45,030 bases of DNA from Blastocatellia bacterium. Its GTDB lineage: Bacteria > Acidobacteriota > Blastocatellia > HR10 > J050. A program made the translations under genes and the position numbers. The notes beneath the pieces were generated by a model. The model made no database searches. It was not told the origin of the DNA and saw nothing but the letters and a program-made list of their open reading frames with translations. Position 1 is the first letter of the stretch. Each line of letters opens with the position of its first letter. Shown piece after piece: positions 1 through 9,758 of the stretch. The stretch is from the NCBI GenBank assembly GCA_026985075.1, contig JALSQX010000044.1:1-45030 (forward strand), in the 5' to 3' direction.

Positions 1-516
1 TCCGAGACGGGGGTGATTTATGAGTACACGGCCGAGGGGGAGAAGGTGGGGGAGTATGCGCTGGTGGTTCGGGACAAGGCCCGGCCGCGCCTCATCACCG
101 GGGTGGAGGCCCTGCTGGTCCGGCGTCCGTTCCTCTATGTGTTCACTGCTGGTGGGGCTTATCGGTTCGATCTCAGGCAGGGGCGAGCTGGATCCCTGGC
201 TGTCGTGGGCGGTGGAGCTGGTGTCAACGAGGACCGGTGTCCGCCGGCGCAGGCCTGGCCTCAATGTGCGGCCAACTGCCCTGATGGAATGACCGTCGAT
301 TGCAAACAAGCGCTGAGCAATCAGATTGACAGTACCCGCCGGGTCATCGGTCATACGTGTAGTGTCGATGGGAATGGCTGTCAGGCGACGGTGACGATGT
401 GTGATCCAGCGACCGGTCAGCAGGTGACGCATTCCACCAGCTTGAGTTGTCCGCCGCCGCCGTGCGATCCATCTCGGTGTCCACCCCCTCCTAATCCAGA
501 TGAAGGACAAAAGTAA
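1..516 (+). CDS. C-terminal part of an unrecognised Cys/Pro-rich protein (5' truncated by the window)
   Basis: The reading frame is open from base 1 and ends at TAA 514-516, so the start lies outside the window. A GTG at 13 is in frame but has no ribosome binding site I would trust. The first ~70 residues look like the end of a beta-rich repeat domain (phrases such as GVIYEYTAEGEKVGEY). The last ~90 residues are rich in Cys and Pro, with about ten cysteines and a tail of CPPPPCDPSRCPPPP type, which suggests an exported, disulfide-bonded segment. I do not recognise a family. It is followed by a gap of about 350 bases before the next gene. Confidence 0.6.
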   Translation, partial: SETGVIYEYTAEGEKVGEYALVVRDKARPRLITGVEALLVRRPFLYVFTAGGAYRFDLRQGRAGSLAVVGGGAGVNEDRCPPAQAWPQCAANCPDGMTVDCKQALSNQIDSTRRVIGHTCSVDGNGCQATVTMCDPATGQQVTHSTSLSCPPPPCDPSRCPPPPNPDEGQK

Positions 517-810
517 CGTCTCATTCTGCACAGACTGACTTGAGCCTATCGCGAGCGCAGGGTAGTGGTACGCAAGAAGAGGAGAACAGCGTCGGGGCCA
601 CGCCATTGATTCGCTCGCTCGAGCGTGTCCCACGCTTTTGCTCGTTTTCCATCGAATTCGAGCGCTGTTTGTGTGGTTCCAGGTCGGGAAAAACGCAGCC
701 GCTTCGATGGTGTGCCCGCCCTTTCCGGGCATCGGGTGTGCGCGGAGGTGATCCCGGCCGAACCGTCGTAGCCCCACCGCTCGATGGCGCCAGGCGATTC
801 CGCGGTCAGA
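517..810. other. intergenic region without a supported gene
   Basis: Open frames here have frameshift-like, Arg/Ser-rich composition and run into the downstream gene in another frame. I see no RNA gene or clear terminator. The only recognisable element is the promoter at its right edge. Confidence 0.5.
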
Positions 811-839
811 TTGACCTTCCCTCGCTGGCAGGTTATACT
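811..839 (+). promoter_or_regulatory. sigma70-type promoter of the PfpI-family gene
   Basis: TTGACC (811-816) and TATACT (834-839) are separated by 17 bases. They lie about 30 bases upstream of the AGGAGG ribosome binding site (861-866) and ATG 871. Spacing and hexamers are close to consensus. Confidence 0.7.
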
Positions 840-870
840 GACGCTCGAACACCTGCGCGGAGGAGGAACG

Positions 871-1425
871 ATGAAGCTGGAAGGGAAACGCGTCGCTCTC
901 CTGGTCGAGGATCTCTATCAGGAGATGGAAGTCTGGTATCCCCTCTATCGCCTCAAGGAAGAAGGCGCCGAAATCACGGTCATCGGCACGACCGACGTCC
1001 ACAAGAGTAAATTGGGCTATCCGGTGAAGGTGCATCTCCGGGCCGACCAGGCTCGGGCCGCGGATTTTGACATCGTGATCATCCCCGGCGGTTACGCCCC
1101 GGACCGCATGCGCCGGCATCGGGCGATGATCGACTTCGTTCGCCAAGCTCACGAACAGGGCAAGATCGTCGCGGCCATTTGTCACGGGCTGTGGCTGGCC
1201 ATCTCGGCGGGCATTCTCAAGGGCAAAACGGTCACCGGATTCTTCTCCATCAAGGATGACATTGTCAATGCCGGCGCCACCTACGTCGACGAGCCGGTGA
1301 TCACCGATGGTCGCGTCATCACTTCGCGCGTACCGGACGATCTCCCCGCCTTTTGCCGTGAGATCATCGCCGTCGCCGCCGGAGAGAAAATAGCAACCCG
1401 AGAGACCTCGACATCATCCCGATGA
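871..1425 (+). CDS. DJ-1/PfpI-family cysteine amidohydrolase or protease-like protein
   Basis: A 184-residue protein of the PfpI / DJ-1 / class I glutamine amidotransferase fold. The nucleophile elbow AAICHGLW places Cys104 next to His105, and an acidic residue near position 18-20 fits the Glu that contacts the cysteine in this family. The glycine-rich turn IIPGGY (71-76) is also typical. Length matches single-domain PfpI proteins (about 170-190 residues). The family includes deglycases, chaperone-like stress proteins and putative proteases, so the exact substrate is uncertain. The start at ATG 871 is chosen for the AGGAGG at 861-866; the frame is open further upstream but that part lacks family similarity. 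It has its own promoter and is the only plus-strand gene in the first 17 kb besides the partial gene at the edge. Confidence 0.88.
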   Translation: MKLEGKRVALLVEDLYQEMEVWYPLYRLKEEGAEITVIGTTDVHKSKLGYPVKVHLRADQARAADFDIVIIPGGYAPDRMRRHRAMIDFVRQAHEQGKIVAAICHGLWLAISAGILKGKTVTGFFSIKDDIVNAGATYVDEPVITDGRVITSRVPDDLPAFCREIIAVAAGEKIATRETSTSSR

Positions 1426-1524
1426 CCGGCCGGATCGGCCTTCGCTCTGCCGGTGACGGCTCGCCCGAAGGCCTCCATTTCTGCAAGCGCGAGGGCCATC
1501 TCGTCACATGACCCTCATGGGCGA

Positions 1525-3186
1525 TCAGTGCGGATCGAAAACGATGGGCTTCAGCGTCAACTCTTTGATCTCGTTCGGCCTCAATTCAACGGTTTGCAAT
1601 TGGCTCCGGTACCGGTTGAGGAACTCCAGGAACGCCTCCGGCTCGCTTCGCGCTGGTTGGGTCGAGGTAGCGAAAACGATGTACCGGCCCGGGCGAATGC
1701 GCTTGATCTCGAATCGCCCATGTTGATCGCTCACCACTCCACTGTGGGTCACACGGCGGGGCTCCTGAACGGTGAACACCTCGGCGGCGACGAGGCTGAC
1801 GACCGCGCCGGGCATCGGTCCCTTCCCGCCGATCACTCGCCCTCGGAGCGTCGCTCCGGCATCGGACAGAATGGCGACGACGCCGGCCGTCTCCCGACCG
1901 GATTCCACCGGAATGCCCTCCTCGCTCACATCGACATCGTCCAGGAGAATTGACTTGAGATAGTACGGCGTAGGGCCAAGATCGAAGTGTACGTGATACA
2001 CGCCGCCGGGGATTCCATCGAATCGGAAAGAACCATCGCGATGGGGCGTCACCCGACCGAGCCCGCTCACCGGGTAGCGATGCTCACCCGCTCGAAGGTA
2101 AAGGGCGAGATTGACGACGTCTTCGGGTATCCGACCACTGTCGAGCACGATGCGTCCGGAGATTGCTCCGGCGGGTTCGAACTCAAAGTTGACTTCCACC
2201 GGTTCGCGGCCTACTGTCACTTCTCGTCGGAGCGGCGCGGCCAATCCGTCTTCCGGCTTCAACATCACCGAGAGCGCCCGAACCATGTATTTCCCCGATG
2301 AGAGCCTGTTGATCTCGTATCGCCCCTCCTGATCCGAAACGGCCTGAAGAAAGACGCCGACCGGGCGCTCCATCTCATAGGCGATGACGGTGACGCCGGG
2401 CATCGGTTCTCCGGTATCGGCCCGGCTCACTCGCCCGAAGAGCTTCGCGCCAGATGACGGTTCGGCTTTGAGGGCGAAATCGATGCCCGTCGTCTCCAGG
2501 CCTTCGGTCACCGCCACTTCCTCGGCTTCTTCCCGCGATGCGACGCCCGGATAGTAGGTGATCAACCCTTCGCGAGGTACCCGCATCGAACGACCGCGGA
2601 ATGAAGCGAGCCGCCATTCTCTGGCGCGCACGCTCACATAGTAGGTACCCGAAGGGAGACCGTAGATACGATACACGCCACGATCGTCGGTGTAGAACGG
2701 CAGCCAGGTCGAAGGGATTTGTTTCTCTTTGGGGATCACCGTGACCATGGCCCCGATGAGGGGATGCCCGTACTCATCGCGGATACGACCGGTGATCACG
2801 CCTCCTTTGGGGAGGCGAAAGGCGATGCCGGAAAGGTGTTGACCGGCCCTCACCGTCAAAGGCGTCGCTTCGGATGGGGAGTTCTCCAGTTTGTACGACG
2901 TGGTGAGATATCCGGGATGCTCGGCGCGCAGGATGTAGGTTCCCGGAGCGAGCCGGAGGGTATAGTGCCCCTGTCCATCCGTCAGGGCCATGACCTCGCC
3001 GCCTCCTGACCCACTGGCCACGACCATTGTGCGAGGCAACGGCTTCCCATCGGCGGTCACCACGCGCCCCGAGATCTGCGCCTGAGACGCTTCGTCGTCC
3101 TGGGTTCGCGCCAGATGAATCCCCTCGACGCTGAGCCCGCTCACCAGGATCAACCCAAGGCCCATCCATCGCATTCGTCGATTCAT
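1525..3186 (-). CDS. secreted multi-domain carboxypeptidase-regulatory-like (transthyretin-like) protein
   Basis: A 553-residue protein with an N-terminal signal or anchor (MNRRMRWMGLGLILVSGLSV). It continues as four to five beta-sandwich repeats, each beginning with a phrase like ISGRVVTADGKPLPRT, ITGRIRDEYGHPL or LFGRVSRADTGEPM and ending with DGQGHYTLRLAPGTY-type strands. These are carboxypeptidase-regulatory-like / Cna-B-like domains, very abundant in exported proteins of Acidobacteriota. No enzymatic domain is visible, so a role in surface adhesion or binding is inference. ATG 3186 is preferred over an upstream in-frame TTG (3204) because GGAGG sits about ten bases upstream of it. The gene is monocistronic, about 115 bases from glyA. 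Confidence 0.8.
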   Translation of the reverse strand: MNRRMRWMGLGLILVSGLSVEGIHLARTQDDEASQAQISGRVVTADGKPLPRTMVVASGSGGGEVMALTDGQGHYTLRLAPGTYILRAEHPGYLTTSYKLENSPSEATPLTVRAGQHLSGIAFRLPKGGVITGRIRDEYGHPLIGAMVTVIPKEKQIPSTWLPFYTDDRGVYRIYGLPSGTYYVSVRAREWRLASFRGRSMRVPREGLITYYPGVASREEAEEVAVTEGLETTGIDFALKAEPSSGAKLFGRVSRADTGEPMPGVTVIAYEMERPVGVFLQAVSDQEGRYEINRLSSGKYMVRALSVMLKPEDGLAAPLRREVTVGREPVEVNFEFEPAGAISGRIVLDSGRIPEDVVNLALYLRAGEHRYPVSGLGRVTPHRDGSFRFDGIPGGVYHVHFDLGPTPYYLKSILLDDVDVSEEGIPVESGRETAGVVAILSDAGATLRGRVIGGKGPMPGAVVSLVAAEVFTVQEPRRVTHSGVVSDQHGRFEIKRIRPGRYIVFATSTQPARSEPEAFLEFLNRYRSQLQTVELRPNEIKELTLKPIVFDPH

Positions 3187-3300
3187 GGCGACGTCGTCCT
3201 CCAATGCGAGCGTTCATGAAAACGAACGTCCCTTCGGCCCGTCGGTTCCGTTTTCTCCCGGCCGAGCGAATGCCCTCGCCGTCACGCCCTGTGAGAACGA

Positions 3301-4578
3301 TCATGAGGAGACCGGCGCGCCGAGCCGGTGACCATAGAGCGGGAATCGGGCGCTCAGTTCCTCGACCCGTTGGCGGACGGATTTTTGCACCTCTTCGCTA
3401 CCAATCTGATCGAGCACCTCGGCGATCATGCCCGCGATGAGGCGCATCTCCGGCTCTTTCATGCCTCGGGTGGTCAGCGCCGGCGTGCCAATGCGAATGC
3501 CGCTGGCCACGAGCGGAGGATTGGTGTCGAAAGGGATGGTGTTTTTGTTGACCGTGATGCCCGCCGCATCGAGCGCCTTCTCTGCGTCCTTGCCGGTGAT
3601 TCCCTTGGCGTACACATCGACCAGGAGGAGGTGATTATCGGTGCCGCCGGAGACGATGCGAAAGCCGGCGCGAGCCAACTCTTCGGCGAGTACTTTGGCG
3701 TTTTTGACGATCTGGGCCTGATATTCCTTGAACTCGGGCCGCATCGCTTCTTTGAAGCATACGGCCTTGGCGGCCATGATGTGGACGTGGGGACCGCCCT
3801 GTACGCAGGGGAAGACGGCGCGGTCGATCTCTCGGGCGAACTCTTGTTTACACATGATCATGCCGGCGCGCGGACCGCGCAGCGTCTTGTGCGTCGTGGT
3901 GGTCACGAACTCGCAGGAAGGAACCGGACTGGGATGTAATCCGGCCGCGACCAGTCCGGCAATATGGGCGATATCGGCCATGACGACGGCTCCCACTTCA
4001 TGGGCGATCTCGGCGATGCGATCGAAATCGATGATCCGAGGATAAGCGCTGGCGCCACAGACGATCATCTTCGGCTTATGCTGATGAGCCAGTTCGGCCA
4101 TCTGATCGTAATCGATCGTTTCGGTCTCGCGATCGACGCCGTAGGCGACGACGTTGAAGTACTTGCCCGAGAAATTGAGCGGGTGACCGTGCGTCAGGTG
4201 CCCTCCGTGCGAGAGGTTCATGCCCATGATGGTATCGCCCGGCTGGAGCATGGCGATATAGACGGCCATGTTGGCCTGGGAACCGGAGTAGGGCTGGACG
4301 TTCACGTGCTCGGCGCCGAACAGTTGCCGGGCTCGCTCGATGGCCAGCGATTCCACCACATCCACGTACTCGCAGCCGCCATAGTAGCGACGGCCGGGAT
4401 AGCCCTCAGCGTATTTATTGGTGAACACCGAACCCATCGCCTCCAGGACGGCTTCGCTGGCGAAGTTCTCCGAAGCGATCATCTCCAATCCGCCCGATTG
4501 CCGGCGAATCTCGTCCTGAATGGCCTGATAGACGTCGGGATCAACATCGCGGAGCGGTTGGTAAAAGGCTTCGTTCAT
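3301..4578 (-). CDS. glyA: serine hydroxymethyltransferase
   Basis: A 425-residue PLP enzyme that interconverts serine and glycine with tetrahydrofolate as one-carbon carrier, cytosolic. The N-terminus contains [12 protein letters not shown] and the glycine-rich YPGRRYYGG segment of the family. The PLP lysine is Lys231 in [15 protein letters not shown]. Length and motif order are typical of bacterial GlyA. Its start codon overlaps the end of rpiB by 4 bases (ATGA type), so the two are probably co-transcribed and translationally coupled, rpiB first. Confidence 0.97.
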   Translation of the reverse strand: MNEAFYQPLRDVDPDVYQAIQDEIRRQSGGLEMIASENFASEAVLEAMGSVFTNKYAEGYPGRRYYGGCEYVDVVESLAIERARQLFGAEHVNVQPYSGSQANMAVYIAMLQPGDTIMGMNLSHGGHLTHGHPLNFSGKYFNVVAYGVDRETETIDYDQMAELAHQHKPKMIVCGASAYPRIIDFDRIAEIAHEVGAVVMADIAHIAGLVAAGLHPSPVPSCEFVTTTTHKTLRGPRAGMIMCKQEFAREIDRAVFPCVQGGPHVHIMAAKAVCFKEAMRPEFKEYQAQIVKNAKVLAEELARAGFRIVSGGTDNHLLLVDVYAKGITGKDAEKALDAAGITVNKNTIPFDTNPPLVASGIRIGTPALTTRGMKEPEMRLIAGMIAEVLDQIGSEEVQKSVRQRVEELSARFPLYGHRLGAPVSS

Positions 4579-5051
4579 TGGATCTTCTCCGAGGTCATTC
4601 GACGGTCGGACCAGACGTCGTCCAACCGATTGATCTTCTCCACGCGACGGGCATGACGCCCCCCGGCGAATTCGGTACGGAAAAACGTGCGCACGATCTC
4701 TCGTATGGTGTGCATCGGCGTCGTGCGCGCGCCGATGGCCAGTACGTTGGCGTCATTATGCTCTCGACTCAATCGCGCCGTCTCGGCATTGTGGCACACG
4801 GCAGCCCGCACGCCGGGAAACTTGTTGGCCACGATCGACATGCCGATGCCCGAGCCACAGATGAGCAACCCGCGGTCGGCGCGGCCCTGGGACACGGCTT
4901 CGGCGACCCGGCTGGCGAAATCGGGATAATCGACGGACTCCGAAGAATGCGTTCCCCAATCCTCGTATTCCAAACCCATCTCGTCGAGTAACGCCTTCAC
5001 CGCTTCTTTGACCTGATAACCGGCGTGATCGCTTCCAATGGCGACTTTCAT
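4575..5051 (-). CDS. rpiB: ribose-5-phosphate isomerase B
   Basis: A 158-residue RpiB/LacAB-family sugar isomerase converting ribose 5-phosphate and ribulose 5-phosphate in the pentose phosphate pathway. The phosphate-binding N-terminus [12 protein letters not shown] and the catalytic Cys65 in [12 protein letters not shown] are present, followed by [22 protein letters not shown] 5057, ATG 5054 and ATG 5051 are in tandem; ATG 5051 fits best because GGAGG lies just upstream. The last bases overlap glyA. A glyA-rpiB pairing occurs in several bacterial phyla. Confidence 0.95.
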   Translation of the reverse strand: MKVAIGSDHAGYQVKEAVKALLDEMGLEYEDWGTHSSESVDYPDFASRVAEAVSQGRADRGLLICGSGIGMSIVANKFPGVRAAVCHNAETARLSREHNDANVLAIGARTTPMHTIREIVRTFFRTEFAGGRHARRVEKINRLDDVWSDRRMTSEKIQ

Positions 5052-5282
5052 CATCACCTCCAGCGCGTCTGGGCCAAATCTTACCGCAGATGAAAACGAC
5101 AGGCAAGGTGAGGCGAAGGAGAACGGTGCGCGGCGAGTCCTCTCCGCTGCTGGGCCGGCGCAATCCCTTCATCACCGGCCCCTGACCGTCGCCGCGATCC
5201 AATGAGAGAACGGAGCGAACCCGAATCGAGTCGCCGCCCGATCGCCGAACCACTTTCGACGAGACGGTCAAAGATCCTCTCG

Positions 5283-6230
5283 TCAGGACGACGGCCGGCG
5301 CCGATAGAAAATGTAGACCACCGCGCCGGGCAGACTGGAGACGAGCACGATGAAGAAGAACAAAAACGAGAGCAGGAGACTCGCCTCCTCGGACATCCCC
5401 ACCCGGGAGAAGAAAAAGACGAAGGCATACTCGCGCAGTCCAAAGCCATACACGGTGATCGGCACCATGCTGACGAGGGCGATCAGGGGGATGAACACGC
5501 AAAAGTATTTGAACGCTACTGGCCAGCCGATCGCCCGCGCCGCCAGATAGGCGAACCCGATGAGGGCCATATCGAACAGCAACGACAGACCGACGGCTCC
5601 CAGCAGTCGTCCGAGCGATCGCCGATAGGCGCTGAAGGCGGCGTGAAGCCGACGCGTCAACTCGGTCAGCCCGGTCCAGCGCAGGCGTTCGAACCGTTGG
5701 GCGAGCAGGCGATAGGTGGGATCATAAAATAACAAGAGATTGGCCACGCCGAACGCGGCGAACATCCCGACGAGGAATGGAAACATGGGAACATCCAGGA
5801 ATTGGACGTCGGCGACCCCAGACACGACGACGGCCACCAGGAGAAGCGCACCCAATCCGGCATCGCGATCCATGAGGACCGTCGTCGTCGATCGCGGAAT
5901 ATCGCCGAACTCCCGCGTCAGATAGTACACTTTCACGGCATCGCCACCGACCATGGTCGGGAAGAAGAGGTTGAAGAACATCCCCAGGAAATACAAACTC
6001 ACGGCGCGGATCAGAGGGAGATCGAATCCCACTGCGTCCAGGAGCAACTTCCAGCGATAGGCGCAGAGAATCTGACCCAGGATATACATGGAGACGGCTA
6101 ATCCGATGAGCCCCACATTGGCCCGCCGAAGGAGGACGTGAAGCTGTTGACCCTCAATTCGCCGGAAGAGGAGGAAAAGGAGCGTGCCACTGACCAGGAG
6201 CTTGAGCGTCAAGGCGAGCCATCGGTTCAT
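5283..6230 (-). CDS. UPF0104 / lysylphosphatidylglycerol synthase TM-region family membrane protein
   Basis: A 315-residue polytopic inner-membrane protein with about 8 hydrophobic helices. It carries the family signatures AYRWKLLLDAVG (about 57-68), FFNLFFPTMVGGDAVKVYYL (about 85-104) and VYGFGLREYAF near the C-terminus. These are typical of the flippase-like proteins related to the MprF membrane half and AglD. The polar GGDAVK loop is the family hallmark. The transported substrate cannot be read from sequence; lipid-linked cargo is inference. The gene stands between rpiB and a region without clear genes. Confidence 0.85.
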   Translation of the reverse strand: MNRWLALTLKLLVSGTLLFLLFRRIEGQQLHVLLRRANVGLIGLAVSMYILGQILCAYRWKLLLDAVGFDLPLIRAVSLYFLGMFFNLFFPTMVGGDAVKVYYLTREFGDIPRSTTTVLMDRDAGLGALLLVAVVVSGVADVQFLDVPMFPFLVGMFAAFGVANLLLFYDPTYRLLAQRFERLRWTGLTELTRRLHAAFSAYRRSLGRLLGAVGLSLLFDMALIGFAYLAARAIGWPVAFKYFCVFIPLIALVSMVPITVYGFGLREYAFVFFFSRVGMSEEASLLLSFLFFFIVLVSSLPGAVVYIFYRRRPSS

Positions 6231-6717
6231 CTCAGTCGAAGAACTCCCTCACCGGTTCTCGGCGACGCCCTCATCACCATCGGCGGACCAGGCCCATCCC
6301 CCGACCGGAGCGATGATGGCGGGCCGGAACAATCCGGAGACCCTCTGGTCGGGATACATTCCCCGGCCACACATGAGCCACCTGGATAGCGCGCCAGCCC
6401 GCGTCCCGATTCGGTCACTTTCAACGTCGAGAGGGCACGCTCCTCTCCTTTACCCACACATCCTGAACGCGCCCGGCGACCGATGCACCGTCTCACCATC
6501 CATGGTGGGGAGGGGATCTCTCCTGAAGCGCCGATCTCAACCCTCCCGACCAGAACAGTGACCAGAGCAGCCCGGCACCCGACAAGATCCATCATTGCCG
6601 GCCACACTTCCGCTCTTCACGGCCAACCCGATCGAGATACATCCCACCTTTGCGGCGACACCTGGTCGCCGGAATGGAAGTGCCTCTCCTCAAAGAACGA
6701 GCGCCGGAGACCGGAGC
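6231..6717. other. gene-free intergenic region
   Basis: Frames on both strands have unbalanced composition and no ribosome binding sites. I see no RNA gene or repeat family here that recurs elsewhere in the window. Confidence 0.45.
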
Positions 6718-6951
6718 TTACAAAACGAGGAGGCGCAACGCGGTGTCATCCAACACCACGCCGAGAGCTACCAACACAGCGCCGAGGGCGCCCAACGGCG
6801 TCACGATGACTGTACAAGGGGGAACAAACGGACAGACCACGCTCACCCCGGACAGCAACAACAGCACTCCCACGAGATGGGGGGAACCCACCGTCATCAC
6901 ACTTCCCACAACGGCCAACAGAGAAAGGCAGTATCCCGTCATCCGTCTCAC
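6718..6951 (-). CDS. small hydrophobic membrane protein (hypothetical)
   Basis: A 77-residue frame with two to three hydrophobic stretches (YCLSLLAVVGSVMTV, LVGVLLLLSGVSVV, LGALGAVLVALGVVL). Such composition is unlikely to come by chance from a GC-rich non-coding strand. An AAGGAGG lies about 11 bases upstream of the GTG at 6951; ATG 6942 is an alternative. No family is recognised. It sits between the UPF0104 gene and cysS on the same strand. The protein has no other features to support a function. Confidence 0.45.
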   Translation of the reverse strand: MRRMTGYCLSLLAVVGSVMTVGSPHLVGVLLLLSGVSVVCPFVPPCTVIVTPLGALGAVLVALGVVLDDTALRLLVL

Positions 6952-7038
6952 TATTGTCCAGTCCTCCTTAGTCTAGTTATGTTCCATCCCAACTCCGCTC
7001 CCTCCCATTCAGCCCCATCCCTGGTCCGATGAGCCCTA

Positions 7039-8445
7039 TCAGTTTAGCGACGTCTTCCGCTTCCACCGCGTACCTTGTTTCGTGTCTTCAAGAATGATGC
7101 CTCGTCGAGCCAGCAGATCCCGAATCTCATCGGCGCGCGCGAAATTCCGCGCCGCGCGAGCCGCTTCGCGCTCCCTGATGAGCGCTTCGATCTCGCCGTC
7201 CAGCATCTCCTCCTCTTCCTCGCCCAGCACCCCGAGAACGGTATCGAAACGAGCGAGAAGATCGAGAATCTGATGCCGGTCATCGGCGCGCAGCGCGCCC
7301 TGGCTGAGCACGATATTCACCTCGCGGACCAGGCGATGGACGGCGGCCAAAGCCTGCGCCGTATTCAGATCATCATCCATCCCCGCCTCGAAATCCCGGC
7401 GGGCTCTCTCGATGGCCTCGGCGACGGTGGGATTCGATCCCGGCTCGCACCGAGCTTGCCGAACGGCCCAACGGAAATCGCGCAAGCTCTGCAAGGTTCG
7501 CTCGGCGGCGCGCAATCCATCGAATGTGAAATTGAATGGCTTACGATAGGGCACCGACAACAACGCATAGCGGACGGCCAGAGGATCAAATCCCTTCCGT
7601 ATGAGATCGCGCAGCGTATAGAAATTGCCCTTGGATTTGGACATCTTCTCGCCTTCCACGATGAGATGCTCAGTATGGAGCCAGTATCGCACGAAGGGCT
7701 TGCCCGTGGCTCCCTCGCTCTGGGCGATCTCATTCTCGTGATGAGGAAAGATCAAGTCCACGCCGCCGCAGTGGATGTCGAACGTCTCTCCGAGATACTT
7801 CATGGACATGGTCGAGCACTCCAGATGCCAGCCAGGACGTCCCACGCCGATTTCCGTCTCCCAGCGCGGTTCGCGCTCATCTTTGGGGGCCTTCCACAGG
7901 ACGAAATCGCGCACGTCTTCCTTCCCATAACTATCGGCATCGATCCGCGCTCCAGGAATATTGCCCTCCAGATTGATCCCGGAGAGCTTTCCATAGGAGG
8001 GGAAGGTCGCGATGCGATAGTAAATCGAGCCTTCGCTGCGATAGGTATGTCCCCGCGCCTCCAGCCGTTTGACGAGCTCGACCATGTCGGGGATGTGCTC
8101 GGTGGCCCGCGGCATCACCTCCGGCGGCTCCAGATTGAGGGCCTTCATATCCTCGCGAAAGGCGGCGATATAACGATCGGTGAGCTCGCGAAGCGAAATG
8201 CCCTCTTGTTGAGCACGGGCGATCGTCTTGTCATCCACGTCGGTGAAATTCATCACCTGGCGCAGTGCATATCCTTTGTACTTGAGGTATCGCCGGAGAA
8301 TATCAACGGAAACGAAGGTGCGGAAGTTGCCGATATGGCAATAGTCGTAGACGGTGGGCCCGCAGGCATAGAATCGAACCAAGCCCTCTTCGAGCGGTCG
8401 GAACTCCTCCAACTCGCCGGACATTGTGTTGCGCACTTTAAGCAT
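7039..8445 (-). CDS. cysS: cysteinyl-tRNA synthetase
   Basis: A 468-residue class I aminoacyl-tRNA synthetase that charges tRNA-Cys. The N-terminal zinc/cysteine site (FYACGPTVYDYCHIGN) includes the HIGN version of the HIGH motif. Further zinc ligands are in HLECSTMS and in FPHHENE. The KMSKSKGNFYT loop binds ATP, and the helical C-terminal DALR-type domain follows. Length is normal for bacterial CysS. It is separated by about 85 bases from rtcA, which lies upstream on the same strand. Confidence 0.97.
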   Translation of the reverse strand: MLKVRNTMSGELEEFRPLEEGLVRFYACGPTVYDYCHIGNFRTFVSVDILRRYLKYKGYALRQVMNFTDVDDKTIARAQQEGISLRELTDRYIAAFREDMKALNLEPPEVMPRATEHIPDMVELVKRLEARGHTYRSEGSIYYRIATFPSYGKLSGINLEGNIPGARIDADSYGKEDVRDFVLWKAPKDEREPRWETEIGVGRPGWHLECSTMSMKYLGETFDIHCGGVDLIFPHHENEIAQSEGATGKPFVRYWLHTEHLIVEGEKMSKSKGNFYTLRDLIRKGFDPLAVRYALLSVPYRKPFNFTFDGLRAAERTLQSLRDFRWAVRQARCEPGSNPTVAEAIERARRDFEAGMDDDLNTAQALAAVHRLVREVNIVLSQGALRADDRHQILDLLARFDTVLGVLGEEEEEMLDGEIEALIREREAARAARNFARADEIRDLLARRGIILEDTKQGTRWKRKTSLN

Positions 8446-8530
8446 CGGTCTTCCCTGCTCTCGGCTCGCCGCCGGTGCGCGGCCGGTGTCTCCCTGAAGG
8501 ACCGAAGATACACTCTCACCCGCGATCCTG

Positions 8531-9613
8531 TCAAATGTGCACTTCCACGGCTCCCGGTTGACCGACCACGCCCTCGACGGTGAAAGTGACGGGGAGGAAT
8601 TGTTCGATCACCCAGAGGTTGGTCAACAAGTGCTGGGTCACTTCCGACGTCGTGAATCGAGAGGGACCCTCGGCCAACGCCAGATAGACGACCAATTGAT
8701 CGGCCAGATGTTTCTCCACGGCCGCACCACTGGCATGATGCGCCCAGAACGCGGCGAATGCTTCATCGGCCACGCGTTCGGCCGGCTTTCCTCGTTCGCC
8801 GAGGGCGCCGAATCCGGCTCGAATCGATTGATAGTGGGCCAGCAGAAAGACGAAGGTCCCCTTGCCCGGAGAGGGTGCCTCCAGAATCTCGCCGCGGGCC
8901 GACAATCCCTTCTCCTGCAACCTGTGGAGGAGACGATCCCGCTGACGATGGGCAATGGAGCGCGGCAGATTGGAGACGACCGACAGGTACTCCAGCGAGA
9001 CCAGTTCGCCTCGATCTTCCAAGTGGAGAGGAGCAATGGGGCGACCGGGCGTGATCATGGCCTCGACGAGCCCCCCACCGCGCGGATACCATCCCCAGCG
9101 AAGTGTCTTCATCGTCCCTCGAAGACCCAGGCGCTCCAGGGCCGGCAGAAAGACCATTTCCAGATACGTGGTTGGCGGACTCCAGGGGACGTGCGTTCCC
9201 CCTTTGAGCGTCAACTGACTGGGCTCGGAGGCGACGAACAGCGCCGGTGCCACGGCCTGAAAGATCAATCCCACCGAACCAGCGCTGGCCCGAACCGCCG
9301 CCACATCGAACGTGTATCTGCCGGCGGCGATCCCCTGGGGCGCGAACCGGAGTCGCTGCGATCCCAGCTCGGCGCCGTCCACGCGGGCGCGGGCGATGGT
9401 GGCCATCGCCCGCACCGCCGTGAGATGCTGCGGTTGCAGGCCGGGATTCTTCCGCCCACGACGAATGTTGATGATGTCAACCGGGCGATTGAGCAACGCC
9501 GAGAGGGCCAGGCTGGTGCGCAGGATCTGACCGCCCCCCTCGCCGGTGGAACCATCGATGATCAGTTCGCGGTCCGGGTTCGGTGAGCTCCGACTGTTCG
9601 TTTCCTGAGACAT
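8531..9613 (-). CDS. rtcA: RNA 3'-terminal phosphate cyclase
   Basis: A 360-residue RtcA that converts RNA 3'-phosphate ends to 2',3'-cyclic phosphates by way of an adenylylated histidine. The start of the domain reads DGSTGEGGGQILRTSLALS, a family signature. The central GSVGLIFQAV and HVPWSPPTTYLEMVF segments and the C-terminal EKHLADQL, carrying the catalytic histidine, are all present. ATG 9613 (MSQETN) is preferred; an upstream in-frame start at 9661 would add 16 residues without similarity. No rtcB or rtcR is visible nearby, so it is not in the E. coli-type operon. A role in RNA end repair is inferred from the family. Confidence 0.93.
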   Translation of the reverse strand: MSQETNSRSSPNPDRELIIDGSTGEGGGQILRTSLALSALLNRPVDIINIRRGRKNPGLQPQHLTAVRAMATIARARVDGAELGSQRLRFAPQGIAAGRYTFDVAAVRASAGSVGLIFQAVAPALFVASEPSQLTLKGGTHVPWSPPTTYLEMVFLPALERLGLRGTMKTLRWGWYPRGGGLVEAMITPGRPIAPLHLEDRGELVSLEYLSVVSNLPRSIAHRQRDRLLHRLQEKGLSARGEILEAPSPGKGTFVFLLAHYQSIRAGFGALGERGKPAERVADEAFAAFWAHHASGAAVEKHLADQLVVYLALAEGPSRFTTSEVTQHLLTNLWVIEQFLPVTFTVEGVVGQPGAVEVHI

Positions 9614-9758
9614 CTTCTGAACAGATCGCCAAAAGGCGCTGGGATGAGGAATGCAAGCCATTCACCGGCGTGCCTTCGAGCGTGCCCGGCGATGGCCACC
9701 GATCGTCTCACGATAAACCGGCGCTTTCGGCGACGAAGGATGGACGGCGCCTACCGGA

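Noticed and set aside
540-1010. Plus-strand frame preceding and overlapping the PfpI gene
   Set aside because: It overlaps the true gene in another frame, contains that gene's promoter and ribosome binding site, and has Arg/Ser-rich random composition.
6227-6607. 126-codon minus-strand frame upstream of the UPF0104 gene
   Set aside because: No ribosome binding site, no hydrophobic or domain pattern, and unusual Gly/Arg/Ser/Cys content.
7075-8583. 502-codon plus-strand frame opposite cysS
   Set aside because: Exact antisense of cysS; the synthetase motifs on the minus strand are unequivocal.
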